52,680 nucleotides of DNA, from positions 1 to 52,680 of the forward strand of contig JAAVZY010000006.1 of the NCBI GenBank assembly GCA_022791945.1, read 5' to 3'. Shown here piece by piece: positions 20,752 through 28,500 of the stretch. Numbering within the stretch: position 1 is the stretch's first letter; the number at the start of each line of letters is the position of its first letter. Source of the DNA: Oscillospiraceae bacterium. GTDB lineage: Bacteria > Bacillota > Clostridia > Oscillospirales > Ruminococcaceae. A program made the translations under genes and the position numbers. A model generated the notes under the pieces. The model saw only the letters and a list, made by a program, of their open reading frames with translations, was not told where the DNA came from and did no database searches.

Positions 20752-21864
20752 TCAGTTTTTCAGCCTTACGGGGAGCACCAGGAACAGGAAGCTGTCGTCG
20801 TCAATGGGAACTACCTTCATAGGGGAGATAGGGCCGTTGATCTCCAGCGCTACCCGGGTGCATTCGCTGGCTTTCAGGGCGTCCGCCATGTACCGGTTGT
20901 TGAAGCCGATTTTGACCTCCGGGCCGGTGATGTCCGCAGGAATGGCGTCATTGATCTTTCCCAGCGTTGTCTCACAGAACAGCTTTACCCCGTCTCCCTC
21001 AAAGGTGCAGCGGATAGGGCTTTTCGCCCGCTCGTTGATGATGATCGACGCCCGGTTGATGCTTTCCAGAAACAGCTTTGTGTCAATTGTCACATTGGTC
21101 TGGGATTCCTTGGGAATCGCATTGTTATAATCCAGGAAATCACCCTCCAGCAGACGGGAGATCACCACGTAACCCCCCGCGCGGAAGCTGATATGCTTGT
21201 TGGACACGCTCAGGGTGATCTGCTCCTCCTCATCCAGGCCCAGCCGGGAAAGCAGCTTCACAATTTCGCCCAGGGTGCGCCCCGGAACTACAAATTTGAA
21301 GTTTTCCTCTACATTGATCTTCTCTTTCCGCAGCGCCAGCCGGTAACCGTCTACCGATACCAGATTCAGCACCCCGTCCTTAATGTCAAACAGAGAACCG
21401 GTGTGAACCGGGTTCTGATCGGTCTGGGCAACCGCAAACAGGGTTTGGGAGATCATATTCTTCAATAAATGATGGGAAATGGAAAATTCCCGTTCCCCGG
21501 AGATCACTGGCATATCCGGGTATTCTTCCGCATCCATGCCCAGGATGGTGAACTCAACCTCACTGCAATGGATAACCGTGAGATTTTTTTCGTCAGAGGA
21601 GATATCCACCTCTCCCGCAGGCATTTTATTGATGATGCTGGAAAGCAGAGAGGCGTTGAGGATCACAGATCCTTCCTCCCGGCTGGACACCGGGATTTCC
21701 TTGGTGATCCCAAGCTCCAGATTGTAGCCGGTCAGGCTCAGCGCGTTCTGCCGGCAGTTCATCAGGATTCCTTCCAGCGCGATGAGGGTAGATTTCGTAG
21801 AGACAGCGGGGAGCACATTGTTGACCGCCTCGCAGAGCACTGCCTTGTCACAGGAAAATTTCAT
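20752..21864 (-). CDS. dnaN: DNA polymerase III beta sliding clamp
   Basis: A 370-residue beta clamp, the ring that tethers PolC to DNA. Start ATG at 21862-21864 (MKFSCDKAVLCEAVNNV), with a GAAAAGAGG-type site upstream. Three tandem clamp folds are evident from the three-part pattern (LALEGILMN..., SISHHLLKNMI..., ITIDTKLFLESINRASII-like) and the C-terminal PISPMKVVPIDDDSFLFLVLPVRL that closes the hydrophobic partner pocket. Length matches the family. It follows dnaA across the origin spacer and probably shares its promoter. The stop codon directly abuts repeat R10, so the native 3' untranslated region has been replaced by the element. Confidence 0.98.
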   Translation of the reverse strand: MKFSCDKAVLCEAVNNVLPAVSTKSTLIALEGILMNCRQNALSLTGYNLELGITKEIPVSSREEGSVILNASLLSSIINKMPAGEVDISSDEKNLTVIHCSEVEFTILGMDAEEYPDMPVISGEREFSISHHLLKNMISQTLFAVAQTDQNPVHTGSLFDIKDGVLNLVSVDGYRLALRKEKINVEENFKFVVPGRTLGEIVKLLSRLGLDEEEQITLSVSNKHISFRAGGYVVISRLLEGDFLDYNNAIPKESQTNVTIDTKLFLESINRASIIINERAKSPIRCTFEGDGVKLFCETTLGKINDAIPADITGPEVKIGFNNRYMADALKASECTRVALEINGPISPMKVVPIDDDSFLFLVLPVRLKN

Positions 21865-21904
21865 AGGAAACCTCTTTTCTTCGCGGAAAGACCTCCGCGG
21901 TGAT

Positions 21905-22259
21905 CGAATTGGGAATGGGAGCAGGGAGAGAACCCTCTCTCTTTTGATGGGCTTATATCTAATAGATCATATAAATAGAAAAGATCAAGATCGTAGTAGA
22001 AGTAATAGGGGCTGTTGAAACAGGGGAAAGGACAACCAATCCCATGGACAAGGGCTTTTTTAGGGACAACCCCTGTGAATTCCCCTGTGCAATCTCTATG
22101 GAGAAGGGGTTGAAAGACGTGGATGAATCTTTACACAAGGTTTTCAACAGTTGAAAACTCATGGATTGTTGAAAACTTTATGGAAAGCGGATCGTCTCTC
22201 TCCGCTCCCGGAGATCGGGCGGTGAAAACTGTGGAAACCGCTCTTGTGGAAAGCGGCGT
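21905..22259. other. oriC: Probable chromosomal origin of replication (oriC), dnaA-dnaN spacer
   Basis: The spacer between dnaA and dnaN, which holds the unwinding site in many Firmicutes. It has five sequences resembling the DnaA box TGTGGATAA: TGTTGAAAC (22013), TTTTCAACA (22141, within the 9-bp palindrome GTTTTCAACaGTTGAAAAC at 22140-22158), TGTTGAAAA (22167), TGTGGAAAC (22230) and TGTGGAAAG (22245). Each differs from consensus at about two positions, so box identity is inferred. No perfect TTATCCACA was seen here. An A/T-rich stretch and trinucleotide array lie on the dnaN side (see next entry). The region 23601-24032 upstream of dnaA also holds repeated CCTGTGA/TTCACAGG words that could be a second box cluster. 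Confidence 0.7.
21952..22021. promoter_or_regulatory. Candidate DNA unwinding element with DnaA-trio array and adjacent DnaA box
   Basis: Reading left to right: an A/T-rich stretch at 21952-21988, then the triplets TAG-TAG-AAG-TAA-TAG at 21994-22008, a GGGC spacer at 22009-22012, and the box-like TGTTGAAAC at 22013-22021. The order A/T-rich, DnaA-trio, G/C clamp, DnaA box is the basal unwinding layout described for bacterial origins (B. subtilis). Directly seen are the triplets and order; the role is inferred. Confidence 0.6.
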
Positions 22260-23600
22260 CTATTTGTTTTTGATGTTCTTGATGATATCGTCAATGATGG
22301 CCTTCTGACGGGAGTTGGTCTGGATCTGCTTTTCCACCTGCTTGAGGGCGTAAACTACAGTGGAGTGATCCCGTCCGCCGAATTCCTCGCCGATAGGGGC
22401 CATGGACATCTGGGTAACCTCCCGGACGATGTACATAGCCACCTGCCGGGCCGTAGACACCTGGGAGGATCGCTTCTGGGAGCGGATATCGTCCGCGGTG
22501 ATGGAATAGGTCTTGGCCACCTCTTCAATGATCCGTTCCACGGTGACAGGAACCGGCTGATTGTCGTTGAGGATCTCCTTGATCAGAGACTGAGCCATGC
22601 TGATGGTGGGAACAGCGCCGAGAAGGGTATAATTTGCCCGCATTTTCTTAACGATGCCCTCCAGCTGGCGGATGTTGGTCTTGAGCCGGTTGGCAATGAA
22701 TTCGGTCACATCGGGCGGGATCTCGAACTGGAGGAGATCCGCTTTCCGGTTGAGGATGGCCACCCGCGTCTCAAAGTCAGGAGGGGAGATGTCGGTGAGC
22801 AGGCCCCATTCAAACCGGGATTTCAGCCGATCCTCCAGGGTTTTGATTTCCTTGGGAGGCCGGTCGGAGGTAAGGACGATCTGCTTGCCTACCTGATAGA
22901 GCTCGTTGAAGGTATGGAAAAATTCTTCCTGCGTGCTCTCCTTGCCGGCGATAAACTGAACGTCATCCATCAGGAGGACGTCGGCTTTCCGGTATTTGTT
23001 GTGGAAGCTCTCCACGTTTTTATTCTGGATGGCGGCGATCAGCTCGTTGGTGAAGGTTTCGGAAACCACGGAGATGACGTGCTTTTCCGGTTCGATTCGC
23101 TGGATCTCGTTGGAGATAGCCATCAGCAGATGGGTTTTTCCCAGGCCGGAGGGGCCGTAGATAAAGAGGGGGTTGTAGGATCCGGGCTGCTGGGTGGCAA
23201 TGGCCTTGCAGGCCGCGTAGGCGAAGTTATTGGAGGGGCCGACAATGAAGGTGTCGAAGGTGTATTCGTACTCGTTGTCCTCGTCCTGATCGGGCTCGGG
23301 GATGGGAGCGGGACGGTGAAAGTCGGGATTTTCCTCCAGGTACTGCTTGATATCGTCCTCGGTGGCAATGACTACTTCTACAGGGAAGCCCAGAACGGAT
23401 TCAAATCCGGCGGCGATCTTGTCGTAGTACTGCTTCAGGAGGATGTTTTTCTGAAAATCGGTTTTGATGTAGACCACGGCTCTGCCGTCCTCCAGCTTTA
23501 CGGGCTCGATGTAGGAGATCCAGCAGTTGTAGGCCACGTCGGAGACGCGTTCCTTTACGTAGGCTTTCACCAGGCTGACGACTTCGTCGAAAGACTCCAT
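22260..23600 (-). CDS. dnaA: Chromosomal replication initiator protein DnaA
   Basis: A 446-residue DnaA, the ATP-dependent origin-opening protein. Start ATG at 23598-23600 (MESFDEVVSLVKAYVKE). Domain I spans about 1-80, a short acidic linker follows (PDQDEDNEYEY, about 103-113), and the AAA+ domain III has Walker A GPSGLGKT (149-156) and Walker B LLMDDVQF (209-216). The C-terminal domain IV carries the DnaA signature GGRDHSTVVYALKQVE from residue 408, which reads the DnaA box. Full-length. It is expressed from a strong-looking promoter at 23901-23929 through a leader of roughly 290 nt containing possible DnaA boxes, consistent with autoregulation. Divergent from rpmH. Confidence 0.99.
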   Translation of the reverse strand: MESFDEVVSLVKAYVKERVSDVAYNCWISYIEPVKLEDGRAVVYIKTDFQKNILLKQYYDKIAAGFESVLGFPVEVVIATEDDIKQYLEENPDFHRPAPIPEPDQDEDNEYEYTFDTFIVGPSNNFAYAACKAIATQQPGSYNPLFIYGPSGLGKTHLLMAISNEIQRIEPEKHVISVVSETFTNELIAAIQNKNVESFHNKYRKADVLLMDDVQFIAGKESTQEEFFHTFNELYQVGKQIVLTSDRPPKEIKTLEDRLKSRFEWGLLTDISPPDFETRVAILNRKADLLQFEIPPDVTEFIANRLKTNIRQLEGIVKKMRANYTLLGAVPTISMAQSLIKEILNDNQPVPVTVERIIEEVAKTYSITADDIRSQKRSSQVSTARQVAMYIVREVTQMSMAPIGEEFGGRDHSTVVYALKQVEKQIQTNSRQKAIIDDIIKNIKNK

Positions 23601-23900
23601 GTTGATAATTCCCCCGCTCGTAGAAAGATAGGAAAGAGCTTGCTTGGAAGGGATTTCTCAGAGAGGATGGCCAAAACCGAATTCACAGGTCTTAAACAGA
23701 GTTTTCCTGATTTGCCGGGGCAAAAACCGCACAAAAAGAGGAAGTGCTCAAAACCTGTGAAGTCCCGGTGAGAAACCGGTTGGAAACCTGTTTTAAGCCT
23801 TCCTGTGAGGTCCCGCAGCGAAAATATTTTGCGGCAGAGAGAGGCAGAAGAAGAGGTCCGCTCCCGGAAACGGCCGCCTGTAATCCCTTGTAATGCTCAT

Positions 23901-23929
23901 ATTATATCAAATTTTTCTGTTTCTGGCAA
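23901..23929 (-). promoter_or_regulatory. Sigma-A-type promoter of dnaA
   Basis: On the minus strand TTGCCA (complement of 23924-23929), a 17-bp spacer and TATAAT (complement of 23901-23906). Transcription would start near 23894, giving a leader of about 290 nt before dnaA. The leader and flank (23601-24032) hold no gene. They contain TTCACAGG (near 23682), CCTGTGA (near 23754 and 23802) and AAACCTGT words that may be divergent DnaA boxes. Confidence 0.75.
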
Positions 23930-24032
23930 GTCTTTTTCCGGGATTTCAACAGGACAATTTTGCGTTATATTATAATGTAACTCGAAAAGCCTCCCGGAGG
24001 AGAGCCTTTGTTGAAAGTTTGCTTTCCTGAAG

Positions 24033-24596
24033 GGGTAGACCTCGAGGGCGCTGCCCAAGGGTCAAGGCCACAGGCCTTGACCCTGCGAGCCTCCCGCCAA
24101 GGGGACGCGTCCCCTTGGATTCCCGTCTTTTCTAAGGGCGTAAAAGGGGTGGGGATTCAAGTCTGTACAGACTTTTTACTCCCTGCCTCGCTGATACTCC
24201 CCGCAGAGACGATCGCCCGCCTACCCATTTTTTCGTAAAGAAAAAATTCAGCTCCATGAAAGTACGACGCAGAAAGTCCCGAGCGTGTTTGGCTACGCTC
24301 ATATTTTCTGCGGGGTGAAAAATTGTGGGACGCACGCAGGGTGGAGCTTTTTTCTTTACGAAAAAAGCGTACTGCGGGAATGAGACTGACTGCGTGGCAG
24401 GAATCAAGGAGTCTGTACAGACTCAACCACCCCCCTTTCCGCCCTTAAAAAGCCTTTCAAATAATGGGAATCCAAGGGGAATCCCTTCCCGATGCGCCGC
24501 CAGCGGCGCATCTTAGAATTCGGCGAAGCCGAATTCCTAGGTGCATCGTGAAACGACGCACCGCAGAGACGCGAGACAGCGTCTCGCGGCCTTGCC
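24033..24596. repeat. Intergenic repeat, long copy R11 (inverse orientation)
   Basis: Full copy between divergent dnaA and rpmH. It has the outer hairpin with an inserted GGTCAAGGCC...GGCCTTGACC stem, CCAAGGGG...CCCCTTGG, AAGTCTGTACAGACTT (near 24159), CGATCGCCCGCCTACCCAT, both A/T arms, the inner GAGCGTG...TACGCTC hairpin, a second AGTCTGTACAGACT (near 24410) and the four-hairpin tail. Confidence 0.85.
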
Positions 24597-24674
24597 CTTC
24601 CGAACACGCAGAGCTTTCCAATAGGCTCTCAGGGAGTATCGTGTAGATTGACTGAGAAAAAGAGGGCGGATCCC

Positions 24675-24704
24675 TTGACAAGGAGGCGTTTTTCCGGTTA
24701 TAAT
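24675..24704 (+). promoter_or_regulatory. Sigma-A-type promoter of rpmH
   Basis: TTGACA at 24675-24680, an 18-bp spacer and a perfect TATAAT at 24699-24704. It lies about 75 bp downstream of repeat R11. The leader to rpmH is roughly 185 nt. Confidence 0.85.
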
Positions 24705-24898
24705 ATGAAATTGCAGGGTTTTGTTTTTTTGTGCCTGTTTTACATTTCAGATAGCGTCTCCCTTTCCCGTGCGGATTGCGCGGATGGGGAGTGATTGCTT
24801 TCCGGCTGAAGGGATTTTCCCGGGCCGGATTACAGTTCCAGCCGCTTTCCTTCCCGTCAGGAAGGGTCAGCGGTGCTTCGGGAAGGGGGAGTTTGCGA

Positions 24899-25033
24899 AT
24901 GAAAAGAACCTATCAGCCTAAAAAGCTGCAGAGAAAGCGCGTCCATGGCTTTATGCAGAGAATGGCTACCAAAAACGGCAGAAAGGTTATTGCCCGCCGT
25001 CGGGCCAAGGGCCGTGTCAGATTGTCTCACTAA
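24899..25033 (+). CDS. rpmH: 50S ribosomal protein L34
   Basis: A 44-residue L34, the small basic ribosomal protein. The sequence [20 protein letters not shown] followed by [19 protein letters not shown] is diagnostic. ATG at 24899 with GGAAGGGGGAG upstream. It starts the rightward gene arm beside the origin, the conserved Firmicutes position. Two hairpins separate it from rnpA, so the two may be partly uncoupled at the RNA level. Confidence 0.99.
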   Translation: MKRTYQPKKLQRKRVHGFMQRMATKNGRKVIARRRAKGRVRLSH

Positions 25034-25049
25034 GGGCTTCAGTCCTGTC

Positions 25050-25076
25050 TTCTTCCGGGAGGCACTCCCGGAAGAA
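25050..25076. terminator. Hairpin after rpmH
   Basis: A 12-bp perfect stem, TTCTTCCGGGAG with CTCCCGGAAGAA and a GCA loop, starting 17 bp after the rpmH stop. Only a weak T-rich stretch follows. Confidence 0.6.
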
Positions 25077-25134
25077 AGCAATTCTATTTATGTATGTGTG
25101 GCGCAGTTCGCCTGATTTATCTTCTAATAAAACT

Positions 25135-25169
25135 GACCACTGTTTCTTTGAATAGTGGTCTTTATTTTT
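25135..25169. terminator. Terminator-like hairpin between rpmH and rnpA
   Basis: GACCACT pairs with AGTGGTC across a 12-nt loop and is followed directly by TTTATTTTTA. This is a weak intrinsic terminator or attenuator located 28-62 bp before the rnpA start. Confidence 0.6.
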
Positions 25170-25196
25170 ATCCGATACCGAAAGGGCCTCTTATCC

Positions 25197-25586
25197 ATGG
25201 AGAACGATACCCCAAAGCTGCCGCCTCTGCGCTCCCTCAAGCTCAACAAGGAGTTTAAGCGGGCCTACTATCAGGGGGGCTACAAGGCTCATCCCCTGCT
25301 GGTTTCCTACCAGGTGCGGAACAGGTTCCGCGCTCCCCGGGTGGGAATCACCACCGGCAAGAAAATCGGCTGCGCCGTCCGGCGGAATCGGGCCCGCCGG
25401 ATTCTCCGGCAGGCCTGCCGGGAGCTGATGCGGGAGGAGCCCCAGCTGTTCGGCGGCTTTGATTTTGTCTTTGTGGCAAGGGAAAAGACTCCGGATTCTA
25501 CTACCCCGGAAATCAAACGGGTGATGCAGAAGCAGCTTGCCGCTTTGAAAAACAATCCCCGGAATCCTGGGAGGACAGGCCGTTGA
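25197..25586 (+). CDS. rnpA: Ribonuclease P protein component
   Basis: A 129-residue basic protein that assists the RNase P RNA in tRNA 5' processing. The conserved RNR region is [20 protein letters not shown], preceded by [12 protein letters not shown]. The start chosen is ATG at 25197 ([20 protein letters not shown]), with AAAGGG upstream, giving a normal length (family about 110-130). The C-terminus is extended and basic. The stop overlaps the yidD start (TTGA), implying coupling. Upstream hairpins could limit read-through from rpmH. Confidence 0.97.
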   Translation: MENDTPKLPPLRSLKLNKEFKRAYYQGGYKAHPLLVSYQVRNRFRAPRVGITTGKKIGCAVRRNRARRILRQACRELMREEPQLFGGFDFVFVAREKTPDSTTPEIKRVMQKQLAALKNNPRNPGRTGR

Positions 25587-25825
25587 AGGGGCTTTTTCTG
25601 CTCCTGATCCGGTTTTATCAAAAGTGCGTTTCTCCCTTGTTTCCCTCCTGCTGCCGGTTTTATCCCACCTGTTCGGCCTATATGAAAGAGGCTATCCGGC
25701 GGTTTGGGGTTTTGCGCGGCGGATGGCTGGGACTTCGGCGGTTTCTCCGCTGCAACCCCTTTTGCAGGGGAGGCGTGGATCCCGTCCCTGAGACTTTTTC
25801 CTGGCGGGCACGGAGGAGCTTGTGA
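25583..25825 (+). CDS. yidD: Membrane protein insertion efficiency factor YidD
   Basis: An 80-residue YidD, a small membrane-associated factor that aids YidC-dependent insertion. Start TTG at 25583, overlapping the rnpA stop by 4 bp, with GGGAGG upstream. The hallmark is [15 protein letters not shown] plus [16 protein letters not shown], where the cysteines are conserved. An N-terminal amphipathic stretch ([18 protein letters not shown]) likely contacts the membrane. Order rnpA-yidD-yidC is conserved. Confidence 0.95.
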   Translation: MKGLFLLLIRFYQKCVSPLFPSCCRFYPTCSAYMKEAIRRFGVLRGGWLGLRRFLRCNPFCRGGVDPVPETFSWRARRSL

Positions 25826-25901
25826 GTCGCTTCTTAAGGGGAAGGCCGCGAGAGGTCTTGGTGGGGTGCTCACTTCAATATAGAAAGGAATGGTTATTAG
25901 A

Positions 25902-27020
25902 ATGGGGATCTTGGGCACACCGCTTGGTTGGATCATGTCCTTCATTTACGACTATGTGGTTCACAGCTATGGCTGGGCATTGATTCTCTTTATCATTTTA
26001 ACGCGGGTGGTCCTGTATCCTCTGGGCGTCAAGCAGCAGAAAAGCACTGCCCGTATGGCCGCCTTCCAGCCGAAGCTCCAGCAGCTGCAAAAACAGTATG
26101 GCAAGGATAAAAACCGCTATCAGGAAGAGATGATGAAGCTCTACGAGCAGGAGGGCATCAGCCCTACTGCCGGATGTCTGCCCATGGCAGTACAGATGAT
26201 CTTCCTTTTCGGCCTGATTGACGTTATCTATAAGCCTCTGCATCATCTGCTTCATATTCCCAACGAGCTGCTGGATACGGCTGCAAAGCAGGTGCTGGGC
26301 ACCTCCACCAGCTTCTCCCAGCTGGAGATTGTCTCAAAGGTGCAAAGCGGTTCCACGGCGTTTTATCCCATTCTGGGCGTGGAGAACATCGAGCGGATCC
26401 AGAATTTTGACATGAATTTTCTGGGGCTGGATTTGGGCGTGATTCCCAGTCAGGTCTGGGGATGGGTCATCCTGATCCCGATTTTGTCCTTTGTGACACA
26501 GATCCTGTATACCCTGATGTCTATGGCGCAGCAGAAGAAGAACGGCCAGAACACCATGCAGGGCCCCATGAAGTGGATGATGCTTCTGATGCCCTTGATG
26601 TCTCTGTGGTTTGCCTTTACCATGCCTGCGGGTATTGGTCTTTACTGGACGGTTTCCAATGTGCTGATGATTTTCCAGCAGCTGATTCTCCAAAAGCTCT
26701 ATCCGCCGGAGAAGGTGATGGCCAAGAAGGATAAGGCAACTGAGCGGAATAAGGAAAAGATGCGCAAGCGGCGGGAAAAGCTGGAGCAATACAACCAGAC
26801 CATGGCGGAGCGGGGCATTGAAACGCCTATGGCCAAGCTGAAGCGGGAGCAGGAAGAAGAAGCGGCCGCTCAGTCCGCCAGGTCGGAGAAGAAGATGGAT
26901 CGGGAAACGGCTCAGAAAGAAAAGGAGCTTGTGCAGAAGCGTCTGGCGGAGGCCAGAAAGCGGATGGCTGAAAAGTATGGGGATGAATACACAGATTCAG
27001 ACAGCGGCAAGGATCAGTGA
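25902..27020 (+). CDS. yidC: Membrane protein insertase YidC/Oxa1
   Basis: A 372-residue insertase of the Gram-positive YidC type without the large proteobacterial periplasmic domain. The start chosen is ATG at 25902 (MGILGTPLGWIMSF); an in-frame ATG at 25890 directly abuts AGAAAGGA and is too close. Five hydrophobic segments are seen. The first carries ILTRVVLYPL with Arg35, the positive charge of the hydrophilic groove. AFTMPAGIGLYWTVSN is the conserved last helix. There is no lipobox, unlike SpoIIIJ. The last hundred residues form a highly charged Lys/Glu/Gln-rich tail that may contact ribosomes. It is followed almost directly by jag. Confidence 0.97.
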   Translation: MGILGTPLGWIMSFIYDYVVHSYGWALILFIILTRVVLYPLGVKQQKSTARMAAFQPKLQQLQKQYGKDKNRYQEEMMKLYEQEGISPTAGCLPMAVQMIFLFGLIDVIYKPLHHLLHIPNELLDTAAKQVLGTSTSFSQLEIVSKVQSGSTAFYPILGVENIERIQNFDMNFLGLDLGVIPSQVWGWVILIPILSFVTQILYTLMSMAQQKKNGQNTMQGPMKWMMLLMPLMSLWFAFTMPAGIGLYWTVSNVLMIFQQLILQKLYPPEKVMAKKDKATERNKEKMRKRREKLEQYNQTMAERGIETPMAKLKREQEEEAAAQSARSEKKMDRETAQKEKELVQKRLAEARKRMAEKYGDEYTDSDSGKDQ

Positions 27021-27046
27021 ATCCCCTGAAGGAAGGAGAACAGGCC

Positions 27047-27946
27047 ATGATGAGAGAAGCAACCGGAAAGGCCTCCACAGTGGAGGAGGCGATTGAAAAG
27101 GCTCTCCGGGAGCTGAATGCCCGGCGGGAGCAGTGTGAGATTGAGGTTCTGGAAACACCGAAGAAGTCCCTGTTTGGACTGCTCAGCCGGGAGGCGTCTG
27201 TCCGGGTGATCCTTCGGGAGGAGGCGCCTGTGTCTGTTCCCGAGGCAGGGGCTGCGCCCCAGGCCCCGGCGGCGGAAAGTGTTTCTGTTTCCGCGGCTGT
27301 GGAGCCTGTGGAGGAGAACGAAAACTGCCAGAAGCTGGAATCAGCGAAGGGATACCTGCTGGAAATTCTGGCGGCGATGGGCCTGGACGGTGTTTCGATT
27401 AAGGTGCAGGAGCATGCGGACGGTGCGGTTCTCACCTTTGAGGGCGAGGGCATTGCGGTGCTGATTGGGCATCATGGAGAGACGCTGGATGCTTTGCAGT
27501 ATCTGGTGGCGCTGACCTGCAACCGGATTGACGGGGAGTATTATCGGATCACTCTGGACTGCGGAAATTATCGGGAGAAACGGGAAGCGACCTTAAAGGC
27601 GCTGGCCTCCCGGATAGCGGCAAAGGTAAAGAAGACAGGGCGGAGCCAGCTTCTGGAGCCGATGAATCCCTATGAGCGGCGGATCATTCACGCGGTGGTG
27701 TCAGAGATTGAGGGCGTGACCTCCAAGTCGAAGGGGGAGGAGCCCAACCGCCGGGTGGTGATCCTGAGCGAGCATCCTGCAAAGCCGTATAGTAAGGGCG
27801 GTCGGGACTATGGGCATGGGCGGAAGCCGTCGGCGCCCAGGAAGCGGGAGCGGACGATGGAAGAAATCCTCAAGAGTGACCTGGACAAGTCCGATTTTGC
27901 CAGGAAAGAGGAAAGCGCCGAACTCTATTCCAAGTTGGAGCTTTAA
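27047..27946 (+). CDS. jag: RNA-binding protein Jag/KhpB
   Basis: A 299-residue Jag (KhpB), an RNA-binding regulator linked to cell elongation in Firmicutes and encoded next to yidC. Domains: Jag_N (TVEEAIEKALRELNA...KSLFGLL, about 8-60), a low-complexity Ala/Pro/Glu linker (about 65-95), a KH-II domain (ESAKGYLLEILAAMGL and EGIAVLIGHHGETLDALQY, about 100-175) and an R3H domain (MNPYERRIIHAVVSEIEGV, with the RxxxH pattern, about 205-245). The start is ATG at 27047 with GGAAGGAG upstream. An earlier GTG overlapping yidC is less likely. A strong terminator follows the stop codon. Confidence 0.95.
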   Translation: MMREATGKASTVEEAIEKALRELNARREQCEIEVLETPKKSLFGLLSREASVRVILREEAPVSVPEAGAAPQAPAAESVSVSAAVEPVEENENCQKLESAKGYLLEILAAMGLDGVSIKVQEHADGAVLTFEGEGIAVLIGHHGETLDALQYLVALTCNRIDGEYYRITLDCGNYREKREATLKALASRIAAKVKKTGRSQLLEPMNPYERRIIHAVVSEIEGVTSKSKGEEPNRRVVILSEHPAKPYSKGGRDYGHGRKPSAPRKRERTMEEILKSDLDKSDFARKEESAELYSKLEL

Positions 27947-27977
27947 AAAAGGAGGTGCTGCACAGCACCTCCTTTTT
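27946..27977. terminator. Rho-independent terminator after jag
   Basis: AAAAAGGAGGTGCTG pairs with CAGCACCTCCTTTTT around a 2-nt centre, starting at the last base of the stop codon. Long stem, short loop and T run; ends the rnpA-yidD-yidC-jag unit. Confidence 0.95.
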
Positions 27978-28007
27978 ATCCGTCTTACCCTCTGTGTGCG
28001 TCTGTGG

Positions 28008-28464
28008 GGGAAGACCTCGAGGGCTCTGCCCTCGAGCTCCTGCCAAGGGGATTAAATCCCCTTGGAACCCGTAATTTTTTGAGGACTTTTTAAGGGCGGA
28101 AAAAGGGGTGGTTGAGCCTGTACAGACTTCCGGCTTTCTGCAACGCAGTCAGTCTGATTCCCGCAGTACGCTTTTTTCGTAAAGAAAAAAGCTTCTTCCT
28201 GCGTGCGGGGTACTTTCTGTGCCGCAGAAAGTATGAGCGTAACAGAACACGCTCGAAACTTTCTGTGTCGTAGTCTCTGCGCCGCCTATGGAGCTGAATT
28301 TTTTCTTTACGAAAAAATGGGTAGGCGGGCGATCGACCACGAAGGGAGTACCAGCGAGGTAGGGATTTGGACTTACCCCACCCTCACCCCAAAAGATGGG
28401 AATCCAAGGGGACGCGTCCCCTTGGCGAGTGCTCGAGAGCGGAGCTCTCGAGGTCTGTTCCCAC
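28008..28464. repeat. Intergenic repeat, long copy R12 (forward orientation)
   Basis: Between jag and mnmE: CCTCGAGGGC...GCCCTCGAG hairpin, CCAAGGGGATT...AATCCCCTTGG hairpin, CCTGTACAGACT (one base off the palindrome), first A/T arm, inner hairpin (AGAAAGTATGAGCGT...ACACGCTCGAAACTTTCT), second arm, ATGGGTAGGCGGGCGATCG, CCAAGGGG...CCCCTTGG and the CTCGAGAGC...GCTCTCGAGG end. Confidence 0.88.
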
Positions 28465-28500
28465 GCAGAGACTTTGAACAGGCTTTGAGGAGATGAGAGG

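Noticed and set aside
23944-23976. Rightward promoter at TATAAT 23971
   Set aside because: No acceptable -35 at normal spacing (TTCAAC lies 21 bp away); rpmH has a far better promoter at 24675.
24159-24175. LexA/SOS box reading of AGTCTGTACAGACT
   Set aside because: The Firmicutes LexA box is of the form CGAAC(N4)GTTCG. The palindrome does not fit and occurs only in repeats, not before SOS genes.
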